Source of the DNA: an uncultured Gammaproteobacteria bacterium
GTDB lineage: Bacteria > Pseudomonadota > Gammaproteobacteria > GCA-001735895
Assembly (NCBI GenBank): GCA_947260025.1
Contig: CAMYON010000007.1
Span: forward strand, 1 to 63,359
Length of the DNA: 63,359 bases
Direction: 5' to 3'
Below, piece after piece: positions 45,568-54,596 of the stretch. A program made the translations under genes and the position numbers. How positions within the stretch are numbered: position 1 is the stretch's first letter; each line of letters begins with the position of its first letter. A model generated the notes under the pieces. That model was not told the origin of the DNA, made no database searches, and saw nothing but the letters and a program-made list of their open reading frames with translations.

Positions 45568-48488
45568 TAGCTATTCTCTTTTTCCTTCAGGTCAAACTTG
45601 ATGATGACTCGCTGCGAACCAAAACAGTCATAAAGTTTGCAAAATTCTTCGCGTGACAGGTTACCGGTATCATCCGGGTTAACCTCTTCGGTAAAAAAGC
45701 TGCGACCGGTGACCTTGATCAGCGGCAGCATGGTTTCCTGGTGTTCGAACTTGAGCGTCTTGGGATTGAACGCGTACTTGAAGATCGACCTGGCGCGCTC
45801 GTAACTGAGATCGAGGTTGTAGTTCACCGCGCGGCGATTCGCCGTGTCCAATGACCTGGGATTGACCGGCTTGCCGCCGAAGGTCGGCGAGGCGAAACCG
45901 ATAATCTCGACCGCGGAAATTTTACCGCTACCAATGTCGCGACCAAACAGGCTGTCCGCGTAAACCGGCATCGCATCCCGGATGATCTCTCTCATGCCAG
46001 GTTTCAGCCTGGCGCTGTCGGTATCGAAGTACTCCTCGCCAAAATCGAGTATCACGTCGCCGGTGCCGCTATCGACATCGGCTTTTATCCCGGCCTGTTC
46101 GAATCCCTCCTTGATGCGCTGCGCGACATCCTGGCGATCCTTGGCCAGCTCCAGCGCCTGCTGTAATTCTTCCGACGTAGCGGCCAGGTCGGATTCAGCC
46201 TTGCCAAGATCTTCGGCCGCGTCCGCCAGTTTGCCCTGCGCTTCGGCCAGATCGGATTCGAGTGCCGCGATCTTTCCGGCATTGCCTTCGTAGTCATCCT
46301 TGAGCGCCTGGTACTGCTCACCGAGATCCTTGAGCCGACCCTCGTATTCATCCTTGAGTCCCTGCATCTCCTCTTCGCCGGCGGCGATGTCGCTCTGCAG
46401 CGCGGCGAGTTCGCCGAGCTTGTCCTGGTAAGTGCCCTGCAGATCCTCGTACTTGTCACCGAGATCCTGGAGTTGCCCCTCGTAGTCATCCTTGAGTCCC
46501 TGCATTTCCTCTTCGCCGGTGGCGATGTCGTCCTGCAGTGATGCGAGTTCACCAAGCTTCTCTTCGAAATCGCCCTGTAGATCCTTGTATTTCCTGTCCA
46601 GCCCGGCGAGCTGATCGGCGTTGGCCTTTTCCAGCGCGGCCTTTTCCGCCGCCTGGTCGGCCAATTGCTTTTCGAGGCGACCACGTTCGGCCTCGCGCTG
46701 GCCTTCAAGGTCCTCGATCTCCGCCAGCTTCTGGTCGTACTCGCCCTGCAAACCCTGGTACTTGTTTTCCATTGCCTCGATTTCCTCGGCCGAGGCATTC
46801 TTCATCGCTTCCTTATCAGCGGACTGCTGATTCAACTGGTCAGCCAGCGCGGCCAGTTCGTCACGACTCTGGCCCTCGAGCGACTCGAGTTCACCCAGTT
46901 TCTTTTCGTAATCCCCCTGCAAGCTGCGGTACTTGTCCTCGAGACTGGCGAGCTGCTTGGCGCTGGCCTGCTGCAACGCTTCCTTCTCCGCGGCCTCCTG
47001 CGCCAGCTGCTGCTCCATCGCACCCAACTCCGATTGACTCTGACCCTGCTGCTGCGCCAGTTCTTCGATGCGGCCCTGCAGCTCCTGCGTCTGCTGTGCC
47101 AGCGAGGCCGCAAGCTCCGATTTCGCCGCGGCCTCCTGGGCCAGCTGCTGTTCGAGCGACTGCAGCTCGGACTGACTCTGCCCCTGCTGTTCGGTCAATT
47201 CCTCGATACGGCCCTGCAAGTTGCCGGTTTGCGAGACCAGCGAAGCCTGCAGCGCGGACTTCGCCGCGGCCTCCTCGGCCAGGGTTTGCTCCAGCGCGGC
47301 CAGTTGTATCTGCGTCTGGTTCTGATCCGCGGTGAGCTCGGAAATTTTTCCCTCGAGAAATTCGGTTTGCGTGACCAGGGTTGCCTCGAGGGCTTCCTTT
47401 TCAGCGGCGCGCTGCTCCAGTTCCTGCTGCAGCGATGCCAGCCTGGTCTGGTTCTTGCCGTATTCCTGGGCCAGGTCCTGCAGCTGGTTCTGTAAATTCT
47501 CGGTTTGCTGCGAATACTCCTCTTCCAGCGCGGCTTTTTGCGCGGTTTCGTCCTCGATTTGACCTTCCAGCGACGCGAGAGTACTCAGGCTCTGGTCATG
47601 CTCTGCTTTGAGCGCCTCGAACTTCTGCTCCAGCCGCTTGGCCTGCTCGCCGTGCAGTTTTTCCAGCTTCGCTTTTTCTTCCGCCTCTTTTTCCAGGGTT
47701 TCGGCCAGGGTAACCACCTGGCTTTGCCCCTGCTCTTGCTTGGCTTTCAATTCCTTGAATTTATCTTCCAGCTGCTTGGCCTCGGCGGCGTGTGCCTTGC
47801 GCAGGGCCTCCTTTTCCACGGCCTCGGTTCTGATGTACTGCTCCAGCGATGCCAGGCGGGACTGTTTTTCCTCGTAGCTGGCCTTGAGGGATTCGAATTT
47901 CTGTTCATGCTGCTGAGATTCGGCCGCAAAACGCTTTTGTACCTCGGCCAGCTCGGATTCTTCCTGCTGCAATTGTTGCTGCAGGGTTTCCAGGTCGGCG
48001 CTGCGTTCGGCGATGGTTTGCTGCAGCTCCTGGTTTTCCTGCTTCTGCGAAGTCATGGCTTCGGCCGCCTCGACCTTGGCCACGGTGTTGGCGTTCATCA
48101 TCGCGACGATCATCTGCTGGTACTGGTTAAGCGAAGATTCGCGCTCCGCCTGCTGCTGGGCCTGCTGCGTCAGCTTCTTTTTCTTGGCCGAAGCCTCGTC
48201 TTCCAGCAGCGCAATCTGGTCGATGATCTCCTTGTAAATCTTTTTTTCCATCGCGTTGGTGCGCTCGGTCAAGTACTGGTCCTTGATCGTCTCGTATATT
48301 TCAAGTTCCTGTTTGACTTCCTGGATTTCGGCGTGGGAGGTTACCGAAATCATGCCGGTGCGCAGGCTGGCCACCATGTACATCAGCAAGAAGATGAAAG
48401 CGAGCACCATAAAGAGGTCGCTGTACGAAGCCCACTGGGTTCCGCTGGCCTGTTGGCGTGCTCGAATTTCTTTATAGTCGAAGCTCAC
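45567..48488 (-). CDS. Giant MotB-like motor partner with 46-residue coiled-coil repeats and OmpA-like end
   Basis: A 973-residue protein. Residues 1-20 are cytoplasmic. Residues 22-44 form one membrane helix beginning WASYSDLFMVLAFIFLLMY, where Asp24 aligns with the ion-carrying Asp of MotB (WKIAYADF). Residues 50-795 form a continuous coiled coil without any proline; the first proline is residue 830. Within it, 166-739 is twelve tandem repeats of exactly 46 residues, two being 57. Residues 800-973 form an OmpA/MotB-like peptidoglycan-binding domain (FDTDSARLKPGMREII, VEIIGFASPT, NLDLSYERARSIF). The architecture is that of a stator with an extremely long periplasmic stalk. No flagellar, Tol, Ton or Zorya genes are nearby. 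The job is unknown. Confidence 0.85.
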   Translation of the reverse strand: MSFDYKEIRARQQASGTQWASYSDLFMVLAFIFLLMYMVASLRTGMISVTSHAEIQEVKQELEIYETIKDQYLTERTNAMEKKIYKEIIDQIALLEDEASAKKKKLTQQAQQQAERESSLNQYQQMIVAMMNANTVAKVEAAEAMTSQKQENQELQQTIAERSADLETLQQQLQQEESELAEVQKRFAAESQQHEQKFESLKASYEEKQSRLASLEQYIRTEAVEKEALRKAHAAEAKQLEDKFKELKAKQEQGQSQVVTLAETLEKEAEEKAKLEKLHGEQAKRLEQKFEALKAEHDQSLSTLASLEGQIEDETAQKAALEEEYSQQTENLQNQLQDLAQEYGKNQTRLASLQQELEQRAAEKEALEATLVTQTEFLEGKISELTADQNQTQIQLAALEQTLAEEAAAKSALQASLVSQTGNLQGRIEELTEQQGQSQSELQSLEQQLAQEAAAKSELAASLAQQTQELQGRIEELAQQQGQSQSELGAMEQQLAQEAAEKEALQQASAKQLASLEDKYRSLQGDYEKKLGELESLEGQSRDELAALADQLNQQSADKEAMKNASAEEIEAMENKYQGLQGEYDQKLAEIEDLEGQREAERGRLEKQLADQAAEKAALEKANADQLAGLDRKYKDLQGDFEEKLGELASLQDDIATGEEEMQGLKDDYEGQLQDLGDKYEDLQGTYQDKLGELAALQSDIAAGEEEMQGLKDEYEGRLKDLGEQYQALKDDYEGNAGKIAALESDLAEAQGKLADAAEDLGKAESDLAATSEELQQALELAKDRQDVAQRIKEGFEQAGIKADVDSGTGDVILDFGEEYFDTDSARLKPGMREIIRDAMPVYADSLFGRDIGSGKISAVEIIGFASPTFGGKPVNPRSLDTANRRAVNYNLDLSYERARSIFKYAFNPKTLKFEHQETMLPLIKVTGRSFFTEEVNPDDTGNLSREEFCKLYDCFGSQRVIIKFDLKEKENS
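46272..47993 (-). repeat. Twelve tandem 46-residue coiled-coil repeats (138 bp units)
   Basis: Protein residues 166-739. Units start at 166, 212, 258, 304, 350, 396, 442, 488, 534, 591, 648 and 694, each with the pattern LxxLExxLxxE. Ten units are 46 residues, units 9 and 10 are 57 (46+11). 46 equals five heptads plus one 11-residue hendecad, and 57 adds another hendecad, so helix phase is kept throughout. Confidence 0.9.
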
Positions 48489-48629
48489 GACCGATCCCTG
48501 ATACGATTAAAAATAATGCAACCCGAGAATTCTAAAACAAGTCGAGATGCCGTCGTTTGAACTAGATAACATTTTTACTATTCGGTTTACACCGATTTTA
48601 GTGCAAAAGCCAACAGTTTGGAGGCTATC

Positions 48630-49219
48630 TTGCAATCGCTGATACAGGCAATCGGCGGTATTGGCGTGTTTCTGCTCGGCATGGTGGTCATGACCGAGGG
48701 CCTGAAGGCCCTGGCCGGCGCTCGCATAAGCCAGTGGCTGGCGGACGCAACCCGTAGCCCGTGGAGCGGCGCGACCACCGGTGCCATCAGCACCGCCATC
48801 CTGCAATCCTCGAGCGCTACCACGGTGGCGGCGGTCGGCTTCGTGGGCGCGGGACTGCTGACGTTTTCGCAGTCGCTCGGTATTATTTTCGGCGCCAATC
48901 TCGGCACCACGATCACCGGCTGGATGGTGGCGCTGGTCGGATTCAAGCTGCAGCTCGGCAGCCTGCTGCTGCCGCTGATCTTCGTTGGCGTGATGCTGCG
49001 GATTTTCGCCTCCGGCAGAATCGCGCGGGCCGGATTTTCGATAGCGGGATTCGCGCTCATATTCGTCGGGATCGATTTGCTGCAGCAGGCCGCGGCGAAA
49101 TCGACATCCGTTACGCTACCGAGAACGCCGAGGCCCTGCGCTGGCTGACCCGGGTGAGTCGCCATATCGGCCGCATCTGTTTTTACCTGCGGCTGGCCCG
49201 CGGTGACAGCACCCGGTAG
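48630..49219 (+). pseudogene. Decayed Na/phosphate cotransporter (NptA family)
   Basis: The N-terminal part, from TTG 48630 (GGAGG five bases upstream), is a clear Na/Pi cotransporter: AIGGIGVFLLGMVVMTEGLKA, then ILQSSSATTVAAVGFVGAGLL and GIIFGANLGTTITGWMV. After about 155 residues (IFVGIDLLQQ) similarity stops and the frame ends at 49148 with an odd tail. From about 49095, another frame gives IDIRYATENAEALRWLTRVS and RICFYLRLARGD, resembling the PhoU-like C-terminus of the family, ending at 49219. The family is about 550 residues, so roughly 350 residues are missing and the frame is shifted: an internal deletion has broken the gene. Confidence 0.75.
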
Positions 49220-49266
49220 AACAAGCAAAAAAAACTGCCGCTGCGGGGCCAGTCAATAAGTCGATA

Positions 49267-49866
49267 TCAGGCAAGTTCAAGGCGCCTGATTTCGGCAGTC
49301 TCGAGATGCAGCAACGAACGATGCCAGGAAGCATCCTGCTTCTGGAACGCCGTTTGCAGCAGTTGCAGGGCGTCGCCGTGCGACACCAGCAAAATCGTCG
49401 CATCGCGCCGCTCGGCCTCGATCTCGACCACCACGGACGTCATCCGTTGCATGACCTGGTTTGCGCTTTCCATGCCGCCGACTTCGCTATCCGGATCATC
49501 GGCATCTGCGCGCCACACCTGGCTATAACCCTGATCAGAAGATAGTTCCAGCTCGCCAAAGTAACGTTCACGCAGGCGCGGTTCGATTTTGATCGGATGC
49601 CTGGCGGCGAGCGCCGCATGCGCAATTTGCGCGGATTCAAGCGCGCGCCTGAAATCCGAACTGACGATCACGGTTTCATCGTCAAGCCCGGGAGCACGTT
49701 GCAGGCTCAGTTCGACCTGGCCCTGGCCAAGCTCGCTCAGACCATAGCCATGACAGCCATTGTCGGGATGGCTGACGATAATCCCCTGTTCGTTGGCCAG
49801 GCTATGACCATGTCGCATCACGAGGTAGCGATTGCGCAGGCAATTCTTTTCCAGCAAATAATTCAT
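49267..49866 (-). CDS. Histidine phosphatase family protein
   Basis: A 199-residue phosphoglycerate-mutase-like protein with the RHG motif in YLVMRHGHSLANEQG near 14-28, the second arginine in SSDFRRALESA and His in LLVSHGDALQLL near 160-171. It acts on phosphate esters through a phospho-histidine; the substrate is unknown. It lies convergent with the broken cotransporter gene and divergent from phnD. Confidence 0.9.
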   Translation of the reverse strand: MNYLLEKNCLRNRYLVMRHGHSLANEQGIIVSHPDNGCHGYGLSELGQGQVELSLQRAPGLDDETVIVSSDFRRALESAQIAHAALAARHPIKIEPRLRERYFGELELSSDQGYSQVWRADADDPDSEVGGMESANQVMQRMTSVVVEIEAERRDATILLVSHGDALQLLQTAFQKQDASWHRSLLHLETAEIRRLELA

Positions 49867-50063
49867 TTATCGCGCCATTCGGAAGCCGTTTTGCAACCAG
49901 GCGTCGGCCCGCCCATTACCAGGCCGGCAGGCAAATTTAGGGATCGGAAGGCAGGTTGCATCGGCAAGATCGAAAGATGATAATGAGGTCGCTTTGGCGG
50001 TTAATTGCAGAATCACAAAATACGATCGTAACGCCAACTGTCTATTCATACTGGAGGATTATA

Positions 50064-51035
50064 ATGATTACAACCACATCGACATACCGCAAACTGTTCG
50101 GGTTTGCTTTCCTGCTGCTGTTTGCAAGCGGAACGATGGCCGAGGACTGCTACCGCGGTACGCTCGACAAGCAGTACTGCGACCGTAACCGTGACCTGGT
50201 GGCCGACCTGCCGCTGGACCCCAAAGAATGGGTCGACCCGGATACCATTATTTTTTCCTACACCCCGGTCGAAGACCCGGCGATTTACGCCAAGGTCTGG
50301 GATGGCTTCATCGAGCATATGTCCGAGGTGACCGGCAAGAAAGTCGTGTTTTTCCCGGTACAGTCCTACGCCGCTCAATACGAAGCCATGCGTTCCGGCC
50401 GCCTGCACATTGCCGGCGTCAACACCGGCGGCAACCCGGTTGCAGTTTCCTGCGCCGGACTGGTGCCGTTCGCGATGATGGCATCGAAAGACGGCTCCTA
50501 CGGCTACGAGATGGAAATCATCGTGCCCAAAGGTAGCGACATCAAGTCGCCGTCGGATATCAAGGGTCGCACCCTGGCATTCACTTCACCCACCTCGAAC
50601 TCGGGTAACAAGGCGCCTTCGGCGTTGCTCAAATCCGAATTCGGCCTGGTCAAGGACGTCGATTTCAAGACCGTCTTTTCCGGCAAACACGATAATTCGG
50701 TGCTCGGCATCGCCAACAAGGACTACGAGGTTGCCGCGGTCGCCAACTCGGTGATGGGGCGCATGCTCGATCGCAAGGTAGTCACCCCGGACCAGATTAC
50801 CTCGATCTACAAATCAGCCACCTTCCCGACCACCGGTTACGGCCACGCGCATAACCTGCATCCGGAGGTCGCAGCCAAGATCAAACAGGCCTTTTTCACC
50901 TTTGAATGGGAAGGCTCCGATCTGCAGAAGGAATTCAAGAAAGAAGGCCGGTTTGTCAGCATTCACCACAAGTCCGACTGGGACGTCATCCGTAAAATCG
51001 ACACCGCCAACGGTGTCAGCTACGACTGCAAGTAG
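50064..51035 (+). CDS. phnD: Phosphonate-type ABC importer, substrate-binding protein (PhnD-like)
   Basis: A 323-residue exported protein from ATG 50064 with GGAGG upstream and a signal peptide ending FASGTMAED. The mature protein has a short Cys-containing N-terminal extension (DCYRG, YCD), then the PhnD core: TIIFSYTPVEDPAIYAKVWDGF, FFPVQSYAAQYEAMRSGRLHIAG, LAFTSPTSNSGNKAP. PhnD-type proteins bind phosphonate, phosphite or related anions; several aligned to other ligands are known. The importer genes phnC, phnE and phnE follow after an RNA hairpin. Confidence 0.92.
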   Translation: MITTTSTYRKLFGFAFLLLFASGTMAEDCYRGTLDKQYCDRNRDLVADLPLDPKEWVDPDTIIFSYTPVEDPAIYAKVWDGFIEHMSEVTGKKVVFFPVQSYAAQYEAMRSGRLHIAGVNTGGNPVAVSCAGLVPFAMMASKDGSYGYEMEIIVPKGSDIKSPSDIKGRTLAFTSPTSNSGNKAPSALLKSEFGLVKDVDFKTVFSGKHDNSVLGIANKDYEVAAVANSVMGRMLDRKVVTPDQITSIYKSATFPTTGYGHAHNLHPEVAAKIKQAFFTFEWEGSDLQKEFKKEGRFVSIHHKSDWDVIRKIDTANGVSYDCK

Positions 51036-51055
51036 CAGTTCGAGTCATGCCTGGA

Positions 51056-51086
51056 GATGAGCCACGATGCCGCATCGTGGCTCATC
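51056..51086 (+). terminator. Hairpin between phnD and phnC
   Basis: GATGAGCCACGATG (51056-51069) and its exact complement (51073-51086) form a 14-bp stem with a 3-base loop. No T-run follows, so it may only weaken read-through or protect the phnD mRNA end, giving more binding protein than transporter. Confidence 0.55.
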
Positions 51087-51142
51087 CACTAATCTGCCGA
51101 AGTTGTGGGCAGGTTTAAGCATTAAAACATCGGATACAACAA

Positions 51143-51973
51143 ATGCTTCGTATCGAACATCTTGATAAGCAATACAAAACCGGGGATCACGCGCTCAAGG
51201 ACGTTAACCTCGAAATTCCCAGGGGCCAGGTGATGGCCCTGATCGGGCCCTCCGGAGCCGGCAAAAGTACCCTGATCCGCTGCGTCAACCGGCTGGTCGA
51301 GCCCACCTCCGGCAGAATTTTTCTCGGCGATCTCGAACTGGCCCACCTGGGTGCGACCGATTTGCGCCGCGCGCGCACGCGTATGGGTATGATTTTTCAG
51401 GAGTACGCGCTGGTGGAGCGCTTGAGCGTCATGGAAAACGTGCTTTCCGGGCGCCTCGGTTACGTCGGCTTCTGGCGCAGTTTTTTTCGCAAGTTTCCAC
51501 AATCCGATATCGATGAAGCCTTTAACCTGCTGGAACGAGTCGGGCTCGATCACATGGCGGACAAGCGCGCCGACGAATTGTCCGGAGGACAGCGCCAGCG
51601 CGTGGGCATCTGCCGCGCCTTGATCCAGAACCCGGACCTGTTGCTGGTTGATGAACCCACCGCCAGCCTCGATCCAAAAACCTCGCGCCAGATCATGCGC
51701 CTGATCTGCGAGCTGTGCGAAGAACGCCAGCTGGCCGCGATCATCAATATTCACGACGTGCTGCTGGCGCAAATGTTTGCCCGTCGCATCGTCGGCCTGC
51801 AACTCGGCAGCATCGTCTACGACGGCCCGCCCGAAAACCTCAGTCCGGAAGTGCTGACGCAAATCTACGGCGAGGAAGACTGGGAAGCCACGATCGAAAA
51901 GGTCAAGGAAGAGGACGAGGAACTCGATACCGCCGCGTTGCTCAATATCGCCAAGGTGCATCCGCCGTCATGA
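51143..51973 (+). CDS. phnC: Phosphonate-type ABC importer, ATPase (PhnC-like)
   Basis: A 276-residue ATPase starting [18 protein letters not shown]. Walker [10 protein letters not shown] near 34-42, the PhnC-style Q-loop [34 protein letters not shown], signature [17 protein letters not shown] and Walker [13 protein letters not shown] are all present. A Glu-rich C-terminus (VKEEDEELD) is unusual. Its stop overlaps the phnE start by 4 bases (ATGA). Confidence 0.94.
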   Translation: MLRIEHLDKQYKTGDHALKDVNLEIPRGQVMALIGPSGAGKSTLIRCVNRLVEPTSGRIFLGDLELAHLGATDLRRARTRMGMIFQEYALVERLSVMENVLSGRLGYVGFWRSFFRKFPQSDIDEAFNLLERVGLDHMADKRADELSGGQRQRVGICRALIQNPDLLLVDEPTASLDPKTSRQIMRLICELCEERQLAAIINIHDVLLAQMFARRIVGLQLGSIVYDGPPENLSPEVLTQIYGEEDWEATIEKVKEEDEELDTAALLNIAKVHPPS

Positions 51974-52773
51974 GTCAAAGCGCTTCGATTCGACGCTGGA
52001 AGCGCCCGCCGTTCATCCAGAATCCAACGCTACGCTGGGGCTTGTGGGTCGGTGCCGCGATTTACCTGTCACTTGCCTTCGGTACCATGGAGGTTAACTG
52101 GGACAGGGTCGCCGAGGGCGCGGTGCGCGGTGAGCGTTTCCTGGCCGCATTCTTTCCCCCGGATTTCGTAACGCGCTGGGACTCGATCCAGGACGGCATT
52201 CTCGAAAGCCTGTGGATGACGATCACCTCGACCGTGATCGGCATCATCCTGTCGGTCCCGGTCGGGCTCGGCGCCGCCCGTAATCTTGCATACAGGCCGG
52301 TTTACCTGTTCTGTCGCGGTATTCTCGCGGTGTCGCGCACCTTCCCCGAAATCATCCTCGCGATCTTTTTTGTCAAGCTGTTCGGTTTCGGTCCGTTCGC
52401 CGGCTTTCTGGCACTCAGTGTCGGCACCATCGGCTTTTACGGCAAGCTGCTGGCCGAGGATATCGAGGACATGGACCCGGTGCAGGCGGAAGCAATCAAG
52501 TCGGTCGGCGCCGGTTGGCTGCAATGGCTTAATTATTCGGTGCAGCCGCAGGTCATGCCGCGCATGATCGGGCTCGGCATCTACCGCCTCGACATCAATT
52601 TCCGCGAGTCCGCGGTAGTCGGCATCGTCGGTGGCGGTGGCATCGGCGCTACGCTGCTGACCTCGTTCGATCGTTACGAATTCGATTCAGCGGCGGCGAT
52701 TCTGCTGGTCATCATCGGCATCGTCATGGTCCTGGAATACAGCTCCGGATACATCCGCAGGTGGGTGCAATAA
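51970..52773 (+). CDS. phnE: Phosphonate-type ABC importer, permease 1 (PhnE-like)
   Basis: A 267-residue permease from ATG 51970. It has about six helices and the PhnE features [51 protein letters not shown] (here VSRTFPE) and the EAA-type loop [24 protein letters not shown] near the end. A second, related permease follows, overlapping TAATG. Confidence 0.92.
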   Translation: MSQSASIRRWKRPPFIQNPTLRWGLWVGAAIYLSLAFGTMEVNWDRVAEGAVRGERFLAAFFPPDFVTRWDSIQDGILESLWMTITSTVIGIILSVPVGLGAARNLAYRPVYLFCRGILAVSRTFPEIILAIFFVKLFGFGPFAGFLALSVGTIGFYGKLLAEDIEDMDPVQAEAIKSVGAGWLQWLNYSVQPQVMPRMIGLGIYRLDINFRESAVVGIVGGGGIGATLLTSFDRYEFDSAAAILLVIIGIVMVLEYSSGYIRRWVQ

Positions 52774-53588
52774 TGCCGGTCAAGCAACAGGCAGACACGA
52801 AAATCTGGAAACGTCGCACCACCAAAGCGCAGTTCGCGGTCTGGTTCGGCTGGTTACTCGGCGTTGCGATTTTTGTCTACTGCTGGCGCCTGATCTCCGA
52901 CAAGACCATCTGGTTTTTCGTCACCGACGCACCCAAGCAGGCCGCGGATATGGCCGAACGTATGGTGCCGCCCAAATGGTCTTACATGGAAGTGCTGTGG
53001 GCGCCGGTGTGGGATACGATCAACATCGCCACGCTGGGCACCATGATCGCGATCGTAATCGCGGTGCCGGTGGCGTTTTGCGCGGCGCGCAACACCACGC
53101 CGAGCGTGCACTTCGTGCGTCCGGTAGCGCTGTTCATCATCGTCTCATCGCGCTCGATCAATTCGCTGATCTGGGCGCTGATGCTGGTGACGCTGATTGG
53201 GCCCGGCGTGCTCGCCGGCGTTATCGCCATCGGACTGCGCTCGATCGGGTTTTGCGCCAAGCTACTGTACGAGGCGATCGAGGAGATCGACCATAGCCAG
53301 GTGGAAGCCGTCATCGCCACCGGCGCGGCGCGCAGCCAGCAACTCAGTTTCGGCATCGTGCCACAAATCATGCCCGCGTTTGCCGGTATTTCGGTGTTTC
53401 GCTGGGATATCAATATCCGCGAATCGACCGTGCTCGGCCTGGTCGGCGCTGGCGGCATCGGACTGCAGCTCGACTCATCCATCTCGACCCTGGCCTGGAC
53501 CCAGGTTTCGCTGATACTGCTGGTAATCCTGGCAACCGTAATCGTCAGTGAATGGGTGTCAGCCAAAATTCGCCACGCCATTATCTGA
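52773..53588 (+). CDS. phnE: Phosphonate-type ABC importer, permease 2 (PhnE-like)
   Basis: A 271-residue permease from ATG 52773, start-stop overlap with the previous gene. Same fold and motif order: TINIATLGTMIAIVIAVPVAFCAARNT, SRSINSLIWALMLVTLIGPGVLAG, GAGGIGLQLDSSISTLAW. Two PhnE-like permeases indicate a heterodimeric pore, as in other phn/ptx importers. Confidence 0.92.
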   Translation: MPVKQQADTKIWKRRTTKAQFAVWFGWLLGVAIFVYCWRLISDKTIWFFVTDAPKQAADMAERMVPPKWSYMEVLWAPVWDTINIATLGTMIAIVIAVPVAFCAARNTTPSVHFVRPVALFIIVSSRSINSLIWALMLVTLIGPGVLAGVIAIGLRSIGFCAKLLYEAIEEIDHSQVEAVIATGAARSQQLSFGIVPQIMPAFAGISVFRWDINIRESTVLGLVGAGGIGLQLDSSISTLAWTQVSLILLVILATVIVSEWVSAKIRHAII

Positions 53589-53598
53589 CTGCAATGCC

Positions 53599-54441
53599 AT
53601 GCCGATCGATGCCGCACTCGAGTACCAGTACAACAACATGGCACGCCGTCCCGACGCGCCCGAGCTGCTTCAGCATCTGTCCGAACTGAGCGAAGTCTAT
53701 CGCGGCCAGGCCGATGCTACACTGGACTGCGTTTACGGCGACGGGGAGCGCGAGCGCCTCGACATGTTTCGTTGCGGAAAGACCGATGCGCCAGTTTTAA
53801 TCTACATCCACGGCGGCTACTGGCAACGCGGCGACAAATCGATCTACAGTTATATCGCTGAAGCATTCAACAACACCGGCGTCGACGTCGCGATTATCGG
53901 CTACCCCCTGTGCCCCGAAGTCTCGATGACCGCACTGACGGATTCGATCAGGAGAGCGCTCGCCTGGTTATTTCGCAACGCCACCGATCTCGGCATATGC
54001 GCCGATCGCATAAATCTGTCGGGTCATTCCGCCGGTGGTCACCTGACCGCGATGGCGATGGCGACAGCCTGGCCCGAATATGGAGATGGCCTGCCGCCTG
54101 ACCTGCTGAAAAGCGCGATTCCGATCAGCGGCCTTTACCTGTTGCAACCACTGCTAGCCACGACCATTAGCGAGGCCCTGCATTTAACCGACGACGAAAC
54201 CATCGAACTAAGCCCGGCGCTGCTGCAGGTCACCCATCCAGCGCCGCTGCTGACGATCGTCGGCGGTGCCGAGACGCCGGAGTTTTTCCGCCAGGCCGAT
54301 AGCCTGGCCGCAGCCTGGTCGAGACCAGGGTTTGTTATCGACAAGCATATCGAGCCCGATGCCGATCATTTCGATGTGGTCGCACGTCTGGCATCGACCG
54401 AAAGCGAGATTTTCCAGCGAATCGTCGCCTGGCTCAAATAG
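53599..54441 (+). CDS. Alpha/beta hydrolase, arylformamidase/carboxylesterase type
   Basis: A 280-residue hydrolase from ATG 53599 (MPIDAALEYQYNNMARRPD), 10 bases after the second phnE. It has the oxyanion motif YIHGGYWQRGDKS near 73-85, the nucleophile elbow GHSAGG with the active Ser, and a C-terminal His in DADHFDVV. The N-terminal plan matches kynurenine formamidase-like proteins (HGGYW). It seems co-transcribed with the importer, so an imported ester or amide could be its substrate. Confidence 0.88.
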   Translation: MPIDAALEYQYNNMARRPDAPELLQHLSELSEVYRGQADATLDCVYGDGERERLDMFRCGKTDAPVLIYIHGGYWQRGDKSIYSYIAEAFNNTGVDVAIIGYPLCPEVSMTALTDSIRRALAWLFRNATDLGICADRINLSGHSAGGHLTAMAMATAWPEYGDGLPPDLLKSAIPISGLYLLQPLLATTISEALHLTDDETIELSPALLQVTHPAPLLTIVGGAETPEFFRQADSLAAAWSRPGFVIDKHIEPDADHFDVVARLASTESEIFQRIVAWLK

Positions 54442-54596
54442 CGGCACTGCGGTTAGCTTCTTCAGGTATCGCATCGGCGGCCAGGGAGTCATACAGCTGC
54501 TTTGATAACAAGGTTCTCGGCCAACTGTACAAACGGCGCCGAATCGAAATCGAAAAGCACCGGATCAGGTGGCCTTGATAGTCCGTCGAAGACAAC

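Noticed and set aside
46272..47993. CRISPR-like or minisatellite array
   Set aside because: The repeat is at protein level with diverged DNA, in frame within a gene, and has no spacers.
44668..48488. Flagellar motAB or a Zorya defence system
   Set aside because: No flagellar genes or zorC/zorD-like genes are in reach, the gene order is reversed, and the long region is on the B protein rather than on the A protein.
47505..48560. Long plus-strand open frame opposite the coiled-coil protein, Leu/Phe-rich
   Set aside because: It is the complement of Glu/Gln/Lys codons of the coiled coil; its apparent membrane helices are an artefact.
50010..50060. A Pho box in front of phnD
   Set aside because: Only one CTGTC-like half is visible (50038-50042); the repeated seven-base pattern expected of a Pho box is missing.
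54442..54596. Small gene between the hydrolase and the CNNM gene
   Set aside because: Frames here have no start with a ribosome binding site and no family features.
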